A stretch of 64,000 nucleotides of DNA from Vulcanimicrobiota bacterium (GTDB lineage: Bacteria; Vulcanimicrobiota; Vulcanimicrobiia; Vulcanimicrobiales; Vulcanimicrobiaceae): assembly GCA_013036095.1 (NCBI GenBank), contig JAAXCW010000001.1, forward strand, positions 411,181 through 475,180, written 5' to 3'. This document shows, piece after piece, positions 48,801-57,641 of the stretch (its first letter is position 1; the number at the start of each line of letters is the position of its first letter). A model generated the notes under the pieces. It was given only the letters and a program-made list of their open reading frames with translations, had not been told where the DNA came from and made no database searches. The translations under genes were made by a program, and so were the position numbers.

Positions 48801-49498
48801 CGCATCTCGTCGAGAATGGCTTTAGCCGCCTCGAGCGCGTCCGGCGCTTCGGTGATCGGGCGACCAACAACCAAGTAGTCCGCGCCCGCGTCTACGGCTT
48901 CCCGCGGAGTCGTCACGCGCTTCTGGTCGGCGTGGGCCGCGCCCGTGGGACGAATGCCCGGCGTCAGCGTCAAAAAATCTTCGCCGAAGTAGCGCTTGAG
49001 ATCGCGGACTTCGTGTGCGCTGCAGATGACGCCGCTGCATCCCGCGTCGCGCGCGAGCGCGCCCAAACGCATCGCCGTCTCTCCCAAGCCCCCGCGGAAA
49101 CCGAGCTCGTTGAGATCCTCCTGGGCGATGCTCGTGAGCATGGTAACCGCGAAGACGTGCGGCATCGTCATGCCGAGCTCCGCCGCGCGTTCCGCGACGC
49201 CGTCGGTGACGGCGCGCATCATCTCGTTTCCGCCGATCGCGTGCACGTTGATGATGTGTGTCCCTTGCCGCACCAGCTGACGCGCCGCGGCGGCCGCCGT
49301 GCGCGGGATGTCGTGCAGCTTCGCATCGATGAAGTGGCGCACGTCGCGCGATTCCATGTGCGCGAAGATACGGTCGCCGTATCCATAGAGCGATTCGAGA
49401 CCGACCTTAAAAATCACGTCCAGTTCGTAGAGCTCGTCCACCATTCGCTCCGCATCGGCGGCGGTGGGAACGTCGAGCGCGACGATGAGCTGCGCCAC
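48797..49498 (-). CDS. pyrF: Orotidine 5'-phosphate decarboxylase
   Basis: 233-residue TIM barrel. LIVALDVPTAADAERMVDEL at the N-terminus, then HFIDAKLHDIPRTAAAAA with the catalytic D-x-K-x-x-D centre (DAKLHD), GVICSAHEV, and the phosphate-gripping TPGIRPTG and DYLVVGRPITEAPD. It decarboxylates OMP to UMP. Its start overlaps the pyrD stop by 3 bp. Confidence 0.96.
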   Translation of the reverse strand: MAQLIVALDVPTAADAERMVDELYELDVIFKVGLESLYGYGDRIFAHMESRDVRHFIDAKLHDIPRTAAAAARQLVRQGTHIINVHAIGGNEMMRAVTDGVAERAAELGMTMPHVFAVTMLTSIAQEDLNELGFRGGLGETAMRLGALARDAGCSGVICSAHEVRDLKRYFGEDFLTLTPGIRPTGAAHADQKRVTTPREAVDAGADYLVVGRPITEAPDALEAAKAILDEMR

Positions 49499-50469
49499 TA
49501 GCCCACGTCGCCTTCATATTGGAACGGCGTGCCGAAACCGACGTTGGCTTTGCCGACGATCTCACGCAGCGATCGATGGCCGCGCGCTTCCAGATAGGCG
49601 CCCAATTCGTTCACGATTTTTTCCGGAATCCGCGGATCGGTGAAATTTGCCGTTCCGATAGCGATGGCGCTCGCTCCAGCCAGGAAAAATTCGAGCGCAT
49701 CGGACGCGGTTTCGATTCCGCCTTGCCCGATAATCGGAATGGAAACGGCGCGCGCCGCCTCGTACACGGCAAGAACCGCAACCGGCCGGATCGCGGGTCC
49801 CGACAAACCGCCTGTGAGGTTCCCCAAACGCGGCTTCCAAGTGTGCACGTCGATGGACATTCCACGCAGCGTGTTGATGACCGCCAAAGCATCGGCGCCG
49901 GCACTCTCGGCCTCCGATGCAATGGCCGCGATGTCGGTTACGTTCGGCGAAAGCTTCACGATCAGCGTCTTGCCAGTGACCGCCCGCACCGCGCGCACGA
50001 CTTTCCCCGTCAGCGCCGGATCGCAGGCGAACGTCTCTCCCTCCGCTCCGACGTTCGGGCACGAAATGTTCAGTTCGATCGCCGCGATCTCGTCCCGCGC
50101 CGCAAGCCGTTCCGTCACGTAAGCGTAGTCGTCAACGGAAAACGCGGCGACGCTGCCGACGACGGTCCACGGCCGCCGCGCGAACTTCGCAACCTCGTGC
50201 TCGAGATACCAGTCGATCCCCGGATTCTGCAGCCCGATCGCATTCAGCATTCCAGCCGGAGTAGAAACGAGCCGCGGCATGGGATTGCCCAAGCGCGGCT
50301 CGCGTGTCACGCTCTTGAGAACGACCGCCCCAATCTTTGAAAGGTCGGCGAAGGCTTCGAACTCTTCGCCCGATCCGTAACAACCGCTGGCCATCAGCGT
50401 TGGATACGGGAGTTCGAGTTTGCCTATCCTTACTGAAAGGTCAACATCCTGGGCGTTCGCGCGGCTCAT
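49498..50469 (-). CDS. pyrD: Dihydroorotate dehydrogenase, class 1B catalytic subunit
   Basis: 323 residues. VVLKSVTREPRLGNPMPRL (FMN and substrate Lys), IAAIELNISCPNVGAEG (catalytic Cys in ISCPN, as in class 1 enzymes), LIVKLSPNVTDI, DALAVINTLRG and LTGGLSGPAIRPVAV are all present. With PyrK encoded 1.4 kb upstream it forms the NAD-linked 1B enzyme. An unrelated secreted-protein gene separates pyrK from pyrD. Confidence 0.95.
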   Translation of the reverse strand: MSRANAQDVDLSVRIGKLELPYPTLMASGCYGSGEEFEAFADLSKIGAVVLKSVTREPRLGNPMPRLVSTPAGMLNAIGLQNPGIDWYLEHEVAKFARRPWTVVGSVAAFSVDDYAYVTERLAARDEIAAIELNISCPNVGAEGETFACDPALTGKVVRAVRAVTGKTLIVKLSPNVTDIAAIASEAESAGADALAVINTLRGMSIDVHTWKPRLGNLTGGLSGPAIRPVAVLAVYEAARAVSIPIIGQGGIETASDALEFFLAGASAIAIGTANFTDPRIPEKIVNELGAYLEARGHRSLREIVGKANVGFGTPFQYEGDVG

Positions 50470-50611
50470 CCAAGGACGCTTTGCTTGCCGAGCGCGGGAT
50501 CCATGTCACCGATTGAAAAGACGAATCTGTCGGGTCCAGGAACAGCGAGATATTTTGGAGCGGCCCGATGTCCCCGGACGAGGTGAAAACGGAAATCGAG
50601 GAAGACTCGAG

Positions 50612-51793
50612 TTAGAACTGGTGCGAGAGGCCGATGTAAGGGCTGTTGAGACGGTAACTGTAACCGGAAGTTGATCCCGTGCCGGTCCAAGACTCCCACT
50701 TGTATCCTATTTTTAGATCGATCGGCATCTTCCAGCCCGGATTTACAGCCGCGCCGACGTCGTACTTCCAGACGTTGTACGATCCCGTACTGCCGTTGCT
50801 GCCGTTGCCGGAAACGCTCGGAGCATACGAGAGGTCGCCGTAGACCGAGAACGGCCGGGAATAGTTCGGGAACTTGCTGACGCTAAAGCCGATCCCTTGC
50901 ATATCGTACGATGTTCCGTAGACATAGATCGGATGGTAATGCTCGTACCCGACGCCGATTCCCCACGGCTCGTCGTACGGTCCGAAATCGTAGTAAAAGA
51001 AGTCGTCGCAATCATCTTCATCGTCGTTCTCGTCAATGATGAGATTGCCGAGCAGAACCGACTGCTGTGCATTGGTTCTTTCGAAGGTAAACCGGTTTGT
51101 AAATAACGGCCGCACGATTCCGTCTTCGTATGTATTCCATTGCGTTGTCAGCCGGAAAGACTCACCAATGCCGGTCCCGTTGAATCCGTTGGTATGAACG
51201 CTATCAAAATTCGCGAATGCATCGAAGTGGTTGATGAATAGTTTTGGCGTTACCATCCCGATCGGCACGGGAGTCGGCGAGGGCGGAGTCACCGGCGTTG
51301 ACGGCGGAGCGGGAGTCGGCGTGGCGGCGTTGGTGGCCGCGGTGGCTGTTTCAGGGCACAGCTTAGGCTGCGGAACGGCCTGGCCTGTTTTTGTATCGAT
51401 CCAATTACCGTTTTCGTTGACGAAATTTTGACCGGTACTGGAGTTAAACGCATGCGCCGGATCGGACATGCTTCGTTCTGAGCCGGGCGGGGGGCCACTT
51501 CCTACAGCGCCGCCGATAGGGTTGGGAAAGGGGTGTGCGCCGGATTTAGCGCTGATGATCCACTTCTTTTTCGGGCAATCGTAGTAGAAAGAAGTCGTCG
51601 AACCGTCTACCGGGTTTGTCCAAGTCGCAATCTGCGGGTTATCGGGATGTGGGACGGCGCCCTGCGGGGCGAATTGCGCGTTTGCCGCCGCTCCGGATAC
51701 AAAGAATCCGGCCGTGGCCATCGCAAAGCAAATCACAACTCTGTGGTAATCCCGCGGGCGGCGGAGTAAAAAGCCAAGAGGAGCGATATTCAT
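50612..51793 (-). CDS. Exported, probably outer-membrane beta-barrel protein
   Basis: 393 residues. An extended signal region ends near AAANAQFAPQ. Next is a soluble part with CPKKKWIISAKS and a Thr/Pro linker (ATPTPAPPSTPVTPPSPTP). The C-terminal half is of alternating strand pattern (FRLTTQWNTYEDG, PWGIGVGYEHYHPIYVYG, IDLKIGYKWES) and ends YIGLSHQF with a terminal Phe, as in outer-membrane barrels. An acidic run (IDENDDEDDCDD) may be a surface loop. It sits inside the pyr cluster on the same strand. The gap 50470-50611 holds no gene. Confidence 0.6.
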   Translation of the reverse strand: MNIAPLGFLLRRPRDYHRVVICFAMATAGFFVSGAAANAQFAPQGAVPHPDNPQIATWTNPVDGSTTSFYYDCPKKKWIISAKSGAHPFPNPIGGAVGSGPPPGSERSMSDPAHAFNSSTGQNFVNENGNWIDTKTGQAVPQPKLCPETATAATNAATPTPAPPSTPVTPPSPTPVPIGMVTPKLFINHFDAFANFDSVHTNGFNGTGIGESFRLTTQWNTYEDGIVRPLFTNRFTFERTNAQQSVLLGNLIIDENDDEDDCDDFFYYDFGPYDEPWGIGVGYEHYHPIYVYGTSYDMQGIGFSVSKFPNYSRPFSVYGDLSYAPSVSGNGSNGSTGSYNVWKYDVGAAVNPGWKMPIDLKIGYKWESWTGTGSTSGYSYRLNSPYIGLSHQF

Positions 51794-51903
51794 AAAGAAA
51801 CCTCCGTGTGGCGTTAGCCTTGCTCACCCGAAAAGGCCTTCCCGGCATTAAGCCTATCACATTTGGCTGCGAAGGTGAAACCGCTTTCGGTAAGCCGCCG
51901 GCG

Positions 51904-52743
51904 TCACCACCGCAGCTCGTGCGCCCAAAATACGGGACCCTCTTTGCAAACGCGCGCGTTCACGAAATCGCTGCCGTCGCTTTTTGGAAACTTCGGAGCC
52001 TGCGCGCTCTTGCGGTCGAGCGGCACGACGCAGCCCCAGCATCCGCCGACACCGCACGCGAATGTTTCTTCCAGCGCGAGCTGCGCTCGAACGCCGAGCT
52101 CCGCAGCAAGGAACGCGGTAGCGCGGAGCATCGGCGAAGGTCCGCAAGCCAAGATCAGATCGGGCTTCTCTTCCGCCTGCGCCAAAAGCTCGGTGATGAA
52201 TCCATGGTGTCCGAGCGAACCGTCGTCGGTCGCGCAGCACAACTCGCAGCCCGCGCTCGCAAAACGATCGCGGTCGACCAAGAATTCGACATTGCGGGCA
52301 CCATAAAATAGACGAACGCGCGATCCTCGCTGCGCCAGCTGCTGCGCGGGAAGGAGCACTGAAGCGATGCCGACGCCGCCCGCAACGATCGCAACGTTTC
52401 GGGCTTCTCCGAGATCGAAGCCGTTGCCGAGCGGTCCCGTCAGTGAAAGCTTATCGCCGGGCTTTAGTTCAGCTAATTCCCGCGTGCGCGCGCCGCAGAC
52501 GAAAAACAGCAGACTGGCGCGCTCACCTTGAGCTTCATAGATGGCAAGCGCCGTCGCCGAACGTTCGCCGCCGGGCGGAATCGCCATAACGAACTGGCCC
52601 GGTTGCGTCACGGCAACCAGTTCCGGAGCGTAAAAACCTAGTAAGATGACGCCCCGAGCGAGTTCGGTACTATCGAGCACCACAACGTCAAAAACTGACG
52701 GCCTCTGGAGCACTCGATCTGATTCTCGCAACCATCCAGCCAT
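51904..52743 (-). CDS. pyrK: Dihydroorotate dehydrogenase electron-transfer subunit
   Basis: 279 residues: an FAD-binding ferredoxin-reductase fold (GQFVMAIPPGGERSATALAI), an NAD-binding part (VAIVAGGVGIASVLLPAQQL; DLILACGPSPMLRATAFL) and the C-terminal 2Fe-2S loop TFACGVGGCWGCVVPL plus a later VCKEGPVF Cys. It passes electrons from PyrD FMN to NAD. It starts the minus-strand pyr run and diverges from the 46-aa gene at 52851. Confidence 0.92.
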   Translation of the reverse strand: MAGWLRESDRVLQRPSVFDVVVLDSTELARGVILLGFYAPELVAVTQPGQFVMAIPPGGERSATALAIYEAQGERASLLFFVCGARTRELAELKPGDKLSLTGPLGNGFDLGEARNVAIVAGGVGIASVLLPAQQLAQRGSRVRLFYGARNVEFLVDRDRFASAGCELCCATDDGSLGHHGFITELLAQAEEKPDLILACGPSPMLRATAFLAAELGVRAQLALEETFACGVGGCWGCVVPLDRKSAQAPKFPKSDGSDFVNARVCKEGPVFWAHELRW

Positions 52744-52794
52744 ATCCCGTTACGAAATATTTAATCTAAAGCTGCGACGTTTGACTGAACCTAC

Positions 52795-52823
52795 TTGCGA
52801 CAAAAGCCGTTATAGGGTATAGA
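52795..52823 (+). promoter_or_regulatory. Sigma70-type promoter of the 46-aa gene
   Basis: TTGCGA (52795-52800) and TATAGA (52818-52823) are 17 bp apart, each matching consensus at four positions. The start codon lies 28 bp downstream of the -10, behind AAAGGAGGG. Confidence 0.6.
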
Positions 52824-52850
52824 ACGAAAAAAGAAAGGAGGGTCCAGGAA

Positions 52851-52991
52851 ATGGCAGGTCTCATGGTCTTCAAATCGCTAGCCGACGCGCTAAGAGCGGG
52901 CTACCAGGTTTACGACCGGACGTCTGACGGTTACCTCGTCCGGACGAGAACTGCGGCTGGATGGGCTATCGCCCTGGTCTCCTGTAAGTAG
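52851..52991 (+). CDS. Small protein, 46 aa, unknown
   Basis: A complete tiny gene: promoter, strong ribosome site (AAAGGAGGG about 6 nt before ATG 52851), 46 codons and a perfect terminator 25 bp after the TAG. The protein (KSLADALRAGYQVYDRTSDG then YLVRTRTAAGWAIALV) looks like a compact alpha-beta fold and ends SCK. No family recognised. Well-formed signals argue that it is expressed at good level. Confidence 0.72.
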   Translation: MAGLMVFKSLADALRAGYQVYDRTSDGYLVRTRTAAGWAIALVSCK

Positions 52992-53015
52992 GGCTCGCGC
53001 TCGCTTATTGAAAAA

Positions 53016-53050
53016 AGAACCGCCGGCTTGCCGGCGGTTCTTCTCATTTT
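53016..53050. terminator. Bidirectional rho-independent terminator
   Basis: AGAACCGCCGGC and GCCGGCGGTTCT form a perfect 12-bp stem, followed by TCTCATTTT on the plus strand; the minus strand has TTTTTT after the stem. It ends both the 46-aa gene and the convergent DUF6249-like gene. Confidence 0.85.
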
Positions 53051-53058
53051 AGCTCTGG

Positions 53059-53640
53059 TTAGGGTCTGGCGTCGGGTGGTCCGACGGGCGGCTCCAGTTC
53101 GGTCGTGGAGCCGGGACGCCAGCCGTACGGGCCCTCTTGATAGGGCGGCGGCGGAGGCGCCATAGTGTGAGGCTGAACCGGCGGCGGTCCTTGAAACGTA
53201 AACGCGCCGAAATGCGCACCTGACATCAGCGCGAGTATGATCTGCGCCAGGCCGACAAAGAGTGGAATCAACCCGCCGAGCAGCCACGGACCGGGACGTC
53301 CCGGATCGATGAACGACAATCCGATCAGCAGCGCGAGTCCGACCATCGCGATCGTCACGCCTTTGCGCAGCACGCGCTCGGGATATTGCGGCGACTGATC
53401 TCCCGCACCGTAAGGCGGCGGGGTCATGCGCGAATAGGCGAACGGATCGTATCCGGCGCGCGCAGCTCGCTGCGCGGCTCGCGGATCGGGCGGTGGCGGC
53501 GGCGTCATTCCGCGCTTGATCATCTCGAGGCGCTCTTGATGTGACCACCAGCGGTGGGAAATCGCGTACGCGAGCGGCATACCGAAGATGACGAGAATCG
53601 CGATCATCGCGACGAAATTATCTGACGCGTGATTCATCAT
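53059..53640 (-). CDS. DUF6249-like membrane protein
   Basis: 193 residues: an N-terminal helix (FVAMIAILVIFGMPLAYAI), a cytoplasmic block HRWWSHQERLEMIKRGMTPP like the short HxERLxMIxKG motif of DUF6249 proteins, a Pro-rich linker, two more helices (GVTIAMVGLALLIGLSFI and WLLGGLIPLFVGLAQIILAL), and a Pro-rich tail. It overlaps the upstream DUF4097 gene by 4 bp. Such proteins commonly sit with ECF sigma factors and DUF4097 genes, as here. Confidence 0.7.
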   Translation of the reverse strand: MMNHASDNFVAMIAILVIFGMPLAYAISHRWWSHQERLEMIKRGMTPPPPPDPRAAQRAARAGYDPFAYSRMTPPPYGAGDQSPQYPERVLRKGVTIAMVGLALLIGLSFIDPGRPGPWLLGGLIPLFVGLAQIILALMSGAHFGAFTFQGPPPVQPHTMAPPPPPYQEGPYGWRPGSTTELEPPVGPPDARP

Positions 53641-54533
53641 GAGTTCGCTCCGTTCGTGGTGACGCGAATGCTGCCGTCTTGCGTCGCGACGTCCAGCGAG
53701 CCCGCGCCGTTTCCAAGTTTGTAATCGACCGGCACGGAATCATCTTGACGCGTACCGTTGATGCGAACGCTGCCGTCGAGCGTGCGCGCGCGCACCGTGA
53801 CGTCCCCTGAGTCCGCTAATGCCACTGTAATCGAACCATCCGATGTACGCAGTGATCCGTTGCGCACGCGCAGATCGGAAACGCGAATCGATCCGTCCAG
53901 CGTGGTAGCATCGAGCTTGTCCGCGTCGACGCCCGTAAGGTCGATCCGTCCGTCAGAGGTATGCAGCGACACCTCGCTGCTGCGCAAATTCGTAGCGGTA
54001 ATGCGGCCATCGCTGGAATGAGCGGTAACGGTGCCGGTGAGATCGCTTAGCATGGCGCCGGAAGAATTCCGGATTTCAACCGTAGCGTTAGCGGGCAGCG
54101 CGACTTCTGTGCCGCTGGCTTCGAAACCGAATATGACGATGCGCCCCGGCGATGACGGGCGCTCGATCAGCACTCCGTCGGAAGTTTGACTCACGCGGAC
54201 CCGCTGGGGCCGCGATCCCCAGCCCCACCCGGCGATTCGCGTCGAATCGGAGACGTGGATCTTGCCGTCGCTCGACGGCGTGATCACCACACGCGAATCC
54301 GGATCGTCGATCACGACGTGCGGTTTGGAGCCCGCGTCAAGGGCGGGCAGCGAATATGGCTCGAAGGCGATGTCGTGACCGCTCGACGCGCTGGTGAAAG
54401 TCTTAAGGCCGCCTGCCGAGACAATGATGATGCTCGCGACGAACAGCTCGGCGGCGATGAGGACGGCGATAATGCCGGTTCTTGAGTAGCGCATTCTGAC
54501 CCAAGTACGGAGGGGCCCGGGGGAGTGTTTCAA
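53637..54533 (-). CDS. DUF4097-type beta-helix protein (membrane anchored)
   Basis: 298 residues from TTG 54533 or ATG 54494. One N-terminal membrane helix (IIAVLIAAELFVASIIIVSAG) is followed by repeated short strands with an SDGxI/LDGSI pattern (SSDGRITATNL, HTSDGRIDLTGV, LDGSIRVSDL, SDGSITVALA, LDGSVRINGT, QDGSIRVTTN), the right-handed beta-helix of DUF4097 putative adhesins. It diverges from the ECF sigma factor gene by 41 bp and probably belongs to an envelope-stress regulon. Confidence 0.85.
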   Translation of the reverse strand: MKHSPGPLRTWVRMRYSRTGIIAVLIAAELFVASIIIVSAGGLKTFTSASSGHDIAFEPYSLPALDAGSKPHVVIDDPDSRVVITPSSDGKIHVSDSTRIAGWGWGSRPQRVRVSQTSDGVLIERPSSPGRIVIFGFEASGTEVALPANATVEIRNSSGAMLSDLTGTVTAHSSDGRITATNLRSSEVSLHTSDGRIDLTGVDADKLDATTLDGSIRVSDLRVRNGSLRTSDGSITVALADSGDVTVRARTLDGSVRINGTRQDDSVPVDYKLGNGAGSLDVATQDGSIRVTTNGANS

Positions 54534-54574
54534 GGCGGCCGAAACAATGCTTCGCGCGCGCGCGTAAAACGAGC

Positions 54575-55165
54575 GTGGCTGCAGCCGTCCTGGAGGCCCC
54601 TCTCATCGAAACGGCGACCACGGTCGACGACCAAACCCTCGTGGCCGAAACCCTCGCCGGCCGCGGCGAAGCCTTCGGCACGCTCGTGGAGCGGTACGAC
54701 CGCGCCGTCTACCACCTGGCCTACCGCACGCTGCGCGACGCCGAGGAGGCGCGCGACGTGGCCCAAGAGGCCTTCTTCAAAGCCTTCCGCAGCCTGAAGA
54801 CCTTCCGCCCCGGCGCCAAGTTCTCGACCTGGATATTTTCGATAACCTACCACGCCTGCTGCGACCGGTTAGGCCGCCGCAAACGTTACTCCAGTGAGGA
54901 GCTTCCCGACCGGGCCGACCCTGGCGCAGGGCCGGAACAGGAGGCCATCGCGGGCGAAGAAGCCCTCCGGCTCCGGGCGGCGATCGCGCGGCTGCCGGAA
55001 AAATATCGAAGCGTGATTACGCTCTATCACCTGCAGAGCAGGCAGTACGACGAAATCGCGCAAGTCCTGGAAATACCGATCGGAACGGTGAAGACTCACC
55101 TGTTCCGCGCAAAAGAACAGTTGCGGCGAATGCTGAACGAAACCGCAACGGGAGCACGGGAATGA
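54575..55165 (+). CDS. ECF-type RNA polymerase sigma factor
   Basis: 196 residues from GTG 54575. Region 2 is AFGTLVERYDRAVYHLAYRT, DVAQEAFFKAFRSLKTF and FSTWIFSITYHACCDRLGRR; region 4 is LPEKYRSVITLYHLQSRQYD, IAQVLEIPIGTVKTHLFRAK. It directs transcription of envelope-type regulons. ATGA overlap with the next gene, a small membrane protein that may be its anti-sigma factor, supports co-translation. Confidence 0.93.
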   Translation: MAAAVLEAPLIETATTVDDQTLVAETLAGRGEAFGTLVERYDRAVYHLAYRTLRDAEEARDVAQEAFFKAFRSLKTFRPGAKFSTWIFSITYHACCDRLGRRKRYSSEELPDRADPGAGPEQEAIAGEEALRLRAAIARLPEKYRSVITLYHLQSRQYDEIAQVLEIPIGTVKTHLFRAKEQLRRMLNETATGARE

Positions 55166-55530
55166 ACTACAGCGACAACGATCTGGAACGGGCCCTCTTC
55201 AACCTCCCGCTGGAGGAGACTCCGGCCGGGATGCGCGGGTCGATTCTTGCGGGCACAGTCTATCACCGTCATTCGCTTCCGGCGGTCAAAGCGTGGGAGG
55301 CTTGGCTGATCGGCGGCTGCCTGGCCGCGATCGCTTGGCTCATGGTGCTCGTTTTACGTGAGGGTACGGCACCCGTAATTTCCGCTCTGAACACCGTTGA
55401 TGCGGCCATACTCTACGTCGTGTCGCAGCCTACGACGCTCTTATGGATCGCGGTCGGCGGTGCGGCATCGGTTTGGCTCTCGCATCTGAGCCCGGCCGTC
55501 ATGCCGTCCAAGTCGGCGGTGCGCCGTTAA
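55162..55530 (+). CDS. Small membrane protein, possible anti-sigma factor
   Basis: 122 residues. A 45-residue acidic N-terminus (NYSDNDLERALFNLPLEETPAGM) could bind the sigma factor, then two hydrophobic segments (AWLIGGCLAAIAWLMVLVL and LLWIAVGGAASVWLSHL). No classical zinc-binding HxxxCxxC motif. Anti-sigma function is inferred from its 4-bp overlap with the sigma gene. Confidence 0.62.
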   Translation: MNYSDNDLERALFNLPLEETPAGMRGSILAGTVYHRHSLPAVKAWEAWLIGGCLAAIAWLMVLVLREGTAPVISALNTVDAAILYVVSQPTTLLWIAVGGAASVWLSHLSPAVMPSKSAVRR

Positions 55531-55546
55531 CAAACCGTTTCGCGTC

Positions 55547-56197
55547 TTGGTGATCGAGGACGACACCGCCATCAGCCGCGTCCTCCAACTCGAACTCGAA
55601 CACGAGGGCTACGAAGTCGAAAGCGCGCAGGACGGACTTTCGGGTTTGGAGCGCGCCCTCAAGGAACCCGACCTCGTCGTGCTCGATCTGATGCTCCCGA
55701 AAATGGACGGGCTCGAAGTCTGCCGCCGTGTGCGCGCGAAGAGCCGAGTGCCGATCATCATGCTCACCGCCAAGGACCGCGTTCCCGAACGCGTCGCCGG
55801 CCTGGACATGGGCGCCGACGATTACATGATCAAGCCGTTTTCAACCGAGGAACTGCTCGCGCGCGTGCGCGCGCGTCTGCGCGAAAAACAGCCGGCCAGC
55901 AACGTGATCGCTTACCGGAACCTGCTGATGGATCGCGACCGGCACGAAGTGCAGCGCGGCGGAAAACCCGTCAATCTCACAGCCAAAGAGTACGCGCTGC
56001 TGGAGTACCTTTTACTGCACCGCAACAAGGTTCACTCGCGCGACGAGCTTTTCAACGGCGTCTGGGGAAGCGATTTTCTCGGCGATTCGAACCTGATCGA
56101 CGTGTATATTCGCTACTTGCGCGGAAAAATCGACGACGGCTTCGACGATAAACTCATCACGACGGTGCGCGGAGTCGGCTACACGATCAAAGACTAG
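55547..56197 (+). CDS. OmpR-family response regulator
   Basis: 216 residues. The receiver domain has acidic pair EDD at the N-terminus, phospho-acceptor Asp in VVLDLMLPKMDG, LTAKD and the conserved Lys in MIKPF. The C-terminal OmpR winged helix includes LTAKEYALLEYLLLHRNKV, LIDVYIRYLRGKI and ITTVRGVGYTIKD. Similarity begins one to three codons before GTG 55547 (RVLVIEDD), so a TTG at 55544 may be the true start. Its TAG overlaps the kinase GTG. Confidence 0.93.
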   Translation: MVIEDDTAISRVLQLELEHEGYEVESAQDGLSGLERALKEPDLVVLDLMLPKMDGLEVCRRVRAKSRVPIIMLTAKDRVPERVAGLDMGADDYMIKPFSTEELLARVRARLREKQPASNVIAYRNLLMDRDRHEVQRGGKPVNLTAKEYALLEYLLLHRNKVHSRDELFNGVWGSDFLGDSNLIDVYIRYLRGKIDDGFDDKLITTVRGVGYTIKD

Positions 56198-57600
56198 TGC
56201 ACTCGCTGAGGTGGCGGATCGCCGCCTGGTACGCCTTGCTCCTCGTCGCCGCCATTCTCGCCCTCGGCCTGATCGTTTCGCTGCGTTTCGATCAGATTCT
56301 GTACGGACAAGCGCAAGGACACTTGGCGCTCACCATGCAGGACATCAAGCGCGTCGCCCTGCCGCCGCCCGATCAATTCTCGATTCAGGATACCAGCGGC
56401 GACTCGCTGCTGATCCTGGAAAATGCCGACAATCTGGAGCGCTGGTCGTCGGCCGGCACGTTCGTCGAAATCGACGACGCGGCCGGAAACGTGCTGTCCA
56501 AGAGTTTTAACCTCGGAACGAGCCAGTTTCCGCCGAGTCCGAAACTCACGCGGGCCAAGCCGGCCGCGTTGCAAAACGTCGATCTCCATGGAGCGCCGTT
56601 CCTGATACAAAACGAACTCTTGGTCAGCGGACGCAATGCGCTGGTCGCTCGCGTGGGAGAGCCGCTGGACCAACTCAATCGCGCGTTCAACGAAACGCGT
56701 CGAGCGATGGCCGGAATACTCGTCGCCACCGTACTCGCGGTCATCGCACTTTCGCTCGTGCTCGCAGCGCAGGCGACCAACCCTATCAACCAGCTCGCGC
56801 TGGCGATGCGCGAGATCGGTTCCGATCGGCTCAACCGGCGTTTGCGCTGGAAAAACCGCAGCGACGAAGTTGGAAAACTCGCAGCGACGTTCGACGATTT
56901 GCTGGCTCGTTTAGAAGAATCGTTCGCCCGCGAACGCCAGTTCATCTCCGACGCTTCGCACGAGCTGAAAACGCCGCTGACGTCGATCAACGCCAACGCG
57001 CAGATGCTGGCCCGCTGGGGCGACCGCGACGAAAACGTGCGCCGCGAGAGTTTGGAAACGATCGCGAAGGAAAGCGCTTCGCTTGCCGGCATGGTCGCCG
57101 GAATGCTGACGCTGGCGCGAGCCGATTCGGGCGAAGCGATTCCCAAAGAGCCCGTCTCCGTGAGCGCTTTGGGCGCCGAGGCGGTCGCGGCTGCCCGCCC
57201 GCGTGCCGAGGAAAAAGGTTTGCAGTTAACGTTTCGGGCGGAGAATCAGCCGCTCGTCCTCGGCGACGCTTCGCTCGTCCGCCAGCTCTTCAGCAACTTG
57301 ATCGACAATGGAATCAAATTTACGGAAATCGGTTCGGTCAACGTGCGTGTCCGCTCGGAGGGCAACCAAGCTCTCATTGAAGTTGAGGACTCCGGCCCCG
57401 GGATCGATCCGCGTGATCTTGCACTGGTTTTCGACCGTTTCTACCGCACGGACAAATCGCGCAGTCGGGTCATTCCGGGCACCGGGCTGGGTCTGGCCAT
57501 CGTGCGTTCGATTGCGCGAGTCCACGACGGAAGCGTTGAAGCACTGAACAGACCAGGCGGGGGCGCGCTCTTGCGCGCGTCGTTTCCGCGCATCTCATAG
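56197..57600 (+). CDS. Sensor histidine kinase
   Basis: 467 residues from GTG 56197. Membrane helices at about 9-29 (IAAWYALLLVAAILALGLIV) and 165-188 flank a periplasmic sensor of about 130 residues; a HAMP domain follows (NPINQLALAMREIGSD). HisKA has the phospho-His in ISDASHELKTPLTSI; HATPase has LIDNGIKFTEIG (N box), VEDSGPGID (G1) and PGTGLGLAIVRSI (G2). It is the partner of the upstream response regulator. The signal is unknown. Confidence 0.94.
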   Translation: MHSLRWRIAAWYALLLVAAILALGLIVSLRFDQILYGQAQGHLALTMQDIKRVALPPPDQFSIQDTSGDSLLILENADNLERWSSAGTFVEIDDAAGNVLSKSFNLGTSQFPPSPKLTRAKPAALQNVDLHGAPFLIQNELLVSGRNALVARVGEPLDQLNRAFNETRRAMAGILVATVLAVIALSLVLAAQATNPINQLALAMREIGSDRLNRRLRWKNRSDEVGKLAATFDDLLARLEESFARERQFISDASHELKTPLTSINANAQMLARWGDRDENVRRESLETIAKESASLAGMVAGMLTLARADSGEAIPKEPVSVSALGAEAVAAARPRAEEKGLQLTFRAENQPLVLGDASLVRQLFSNLIDNGIKFTEIGSVNVRVRSEGNQALIEVEDSGPGIDPRDLALVFDRFYRTDKSRSRVIPGTGLGLAIVRSIARVHDGSVEALNRPGGGALLRASFPRIS

Positions 57601-57641
57601 TATTCTCATGTTCGAAACGGCGCAGCCCGTACAATGGTAAG

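Noticed and set aside
49519..50340. Long plus-strand frame antisense to pyrD
   Set aside because: Composition is Arg/Asp-rich without domains. pyrD on the other strand is unambiguous.
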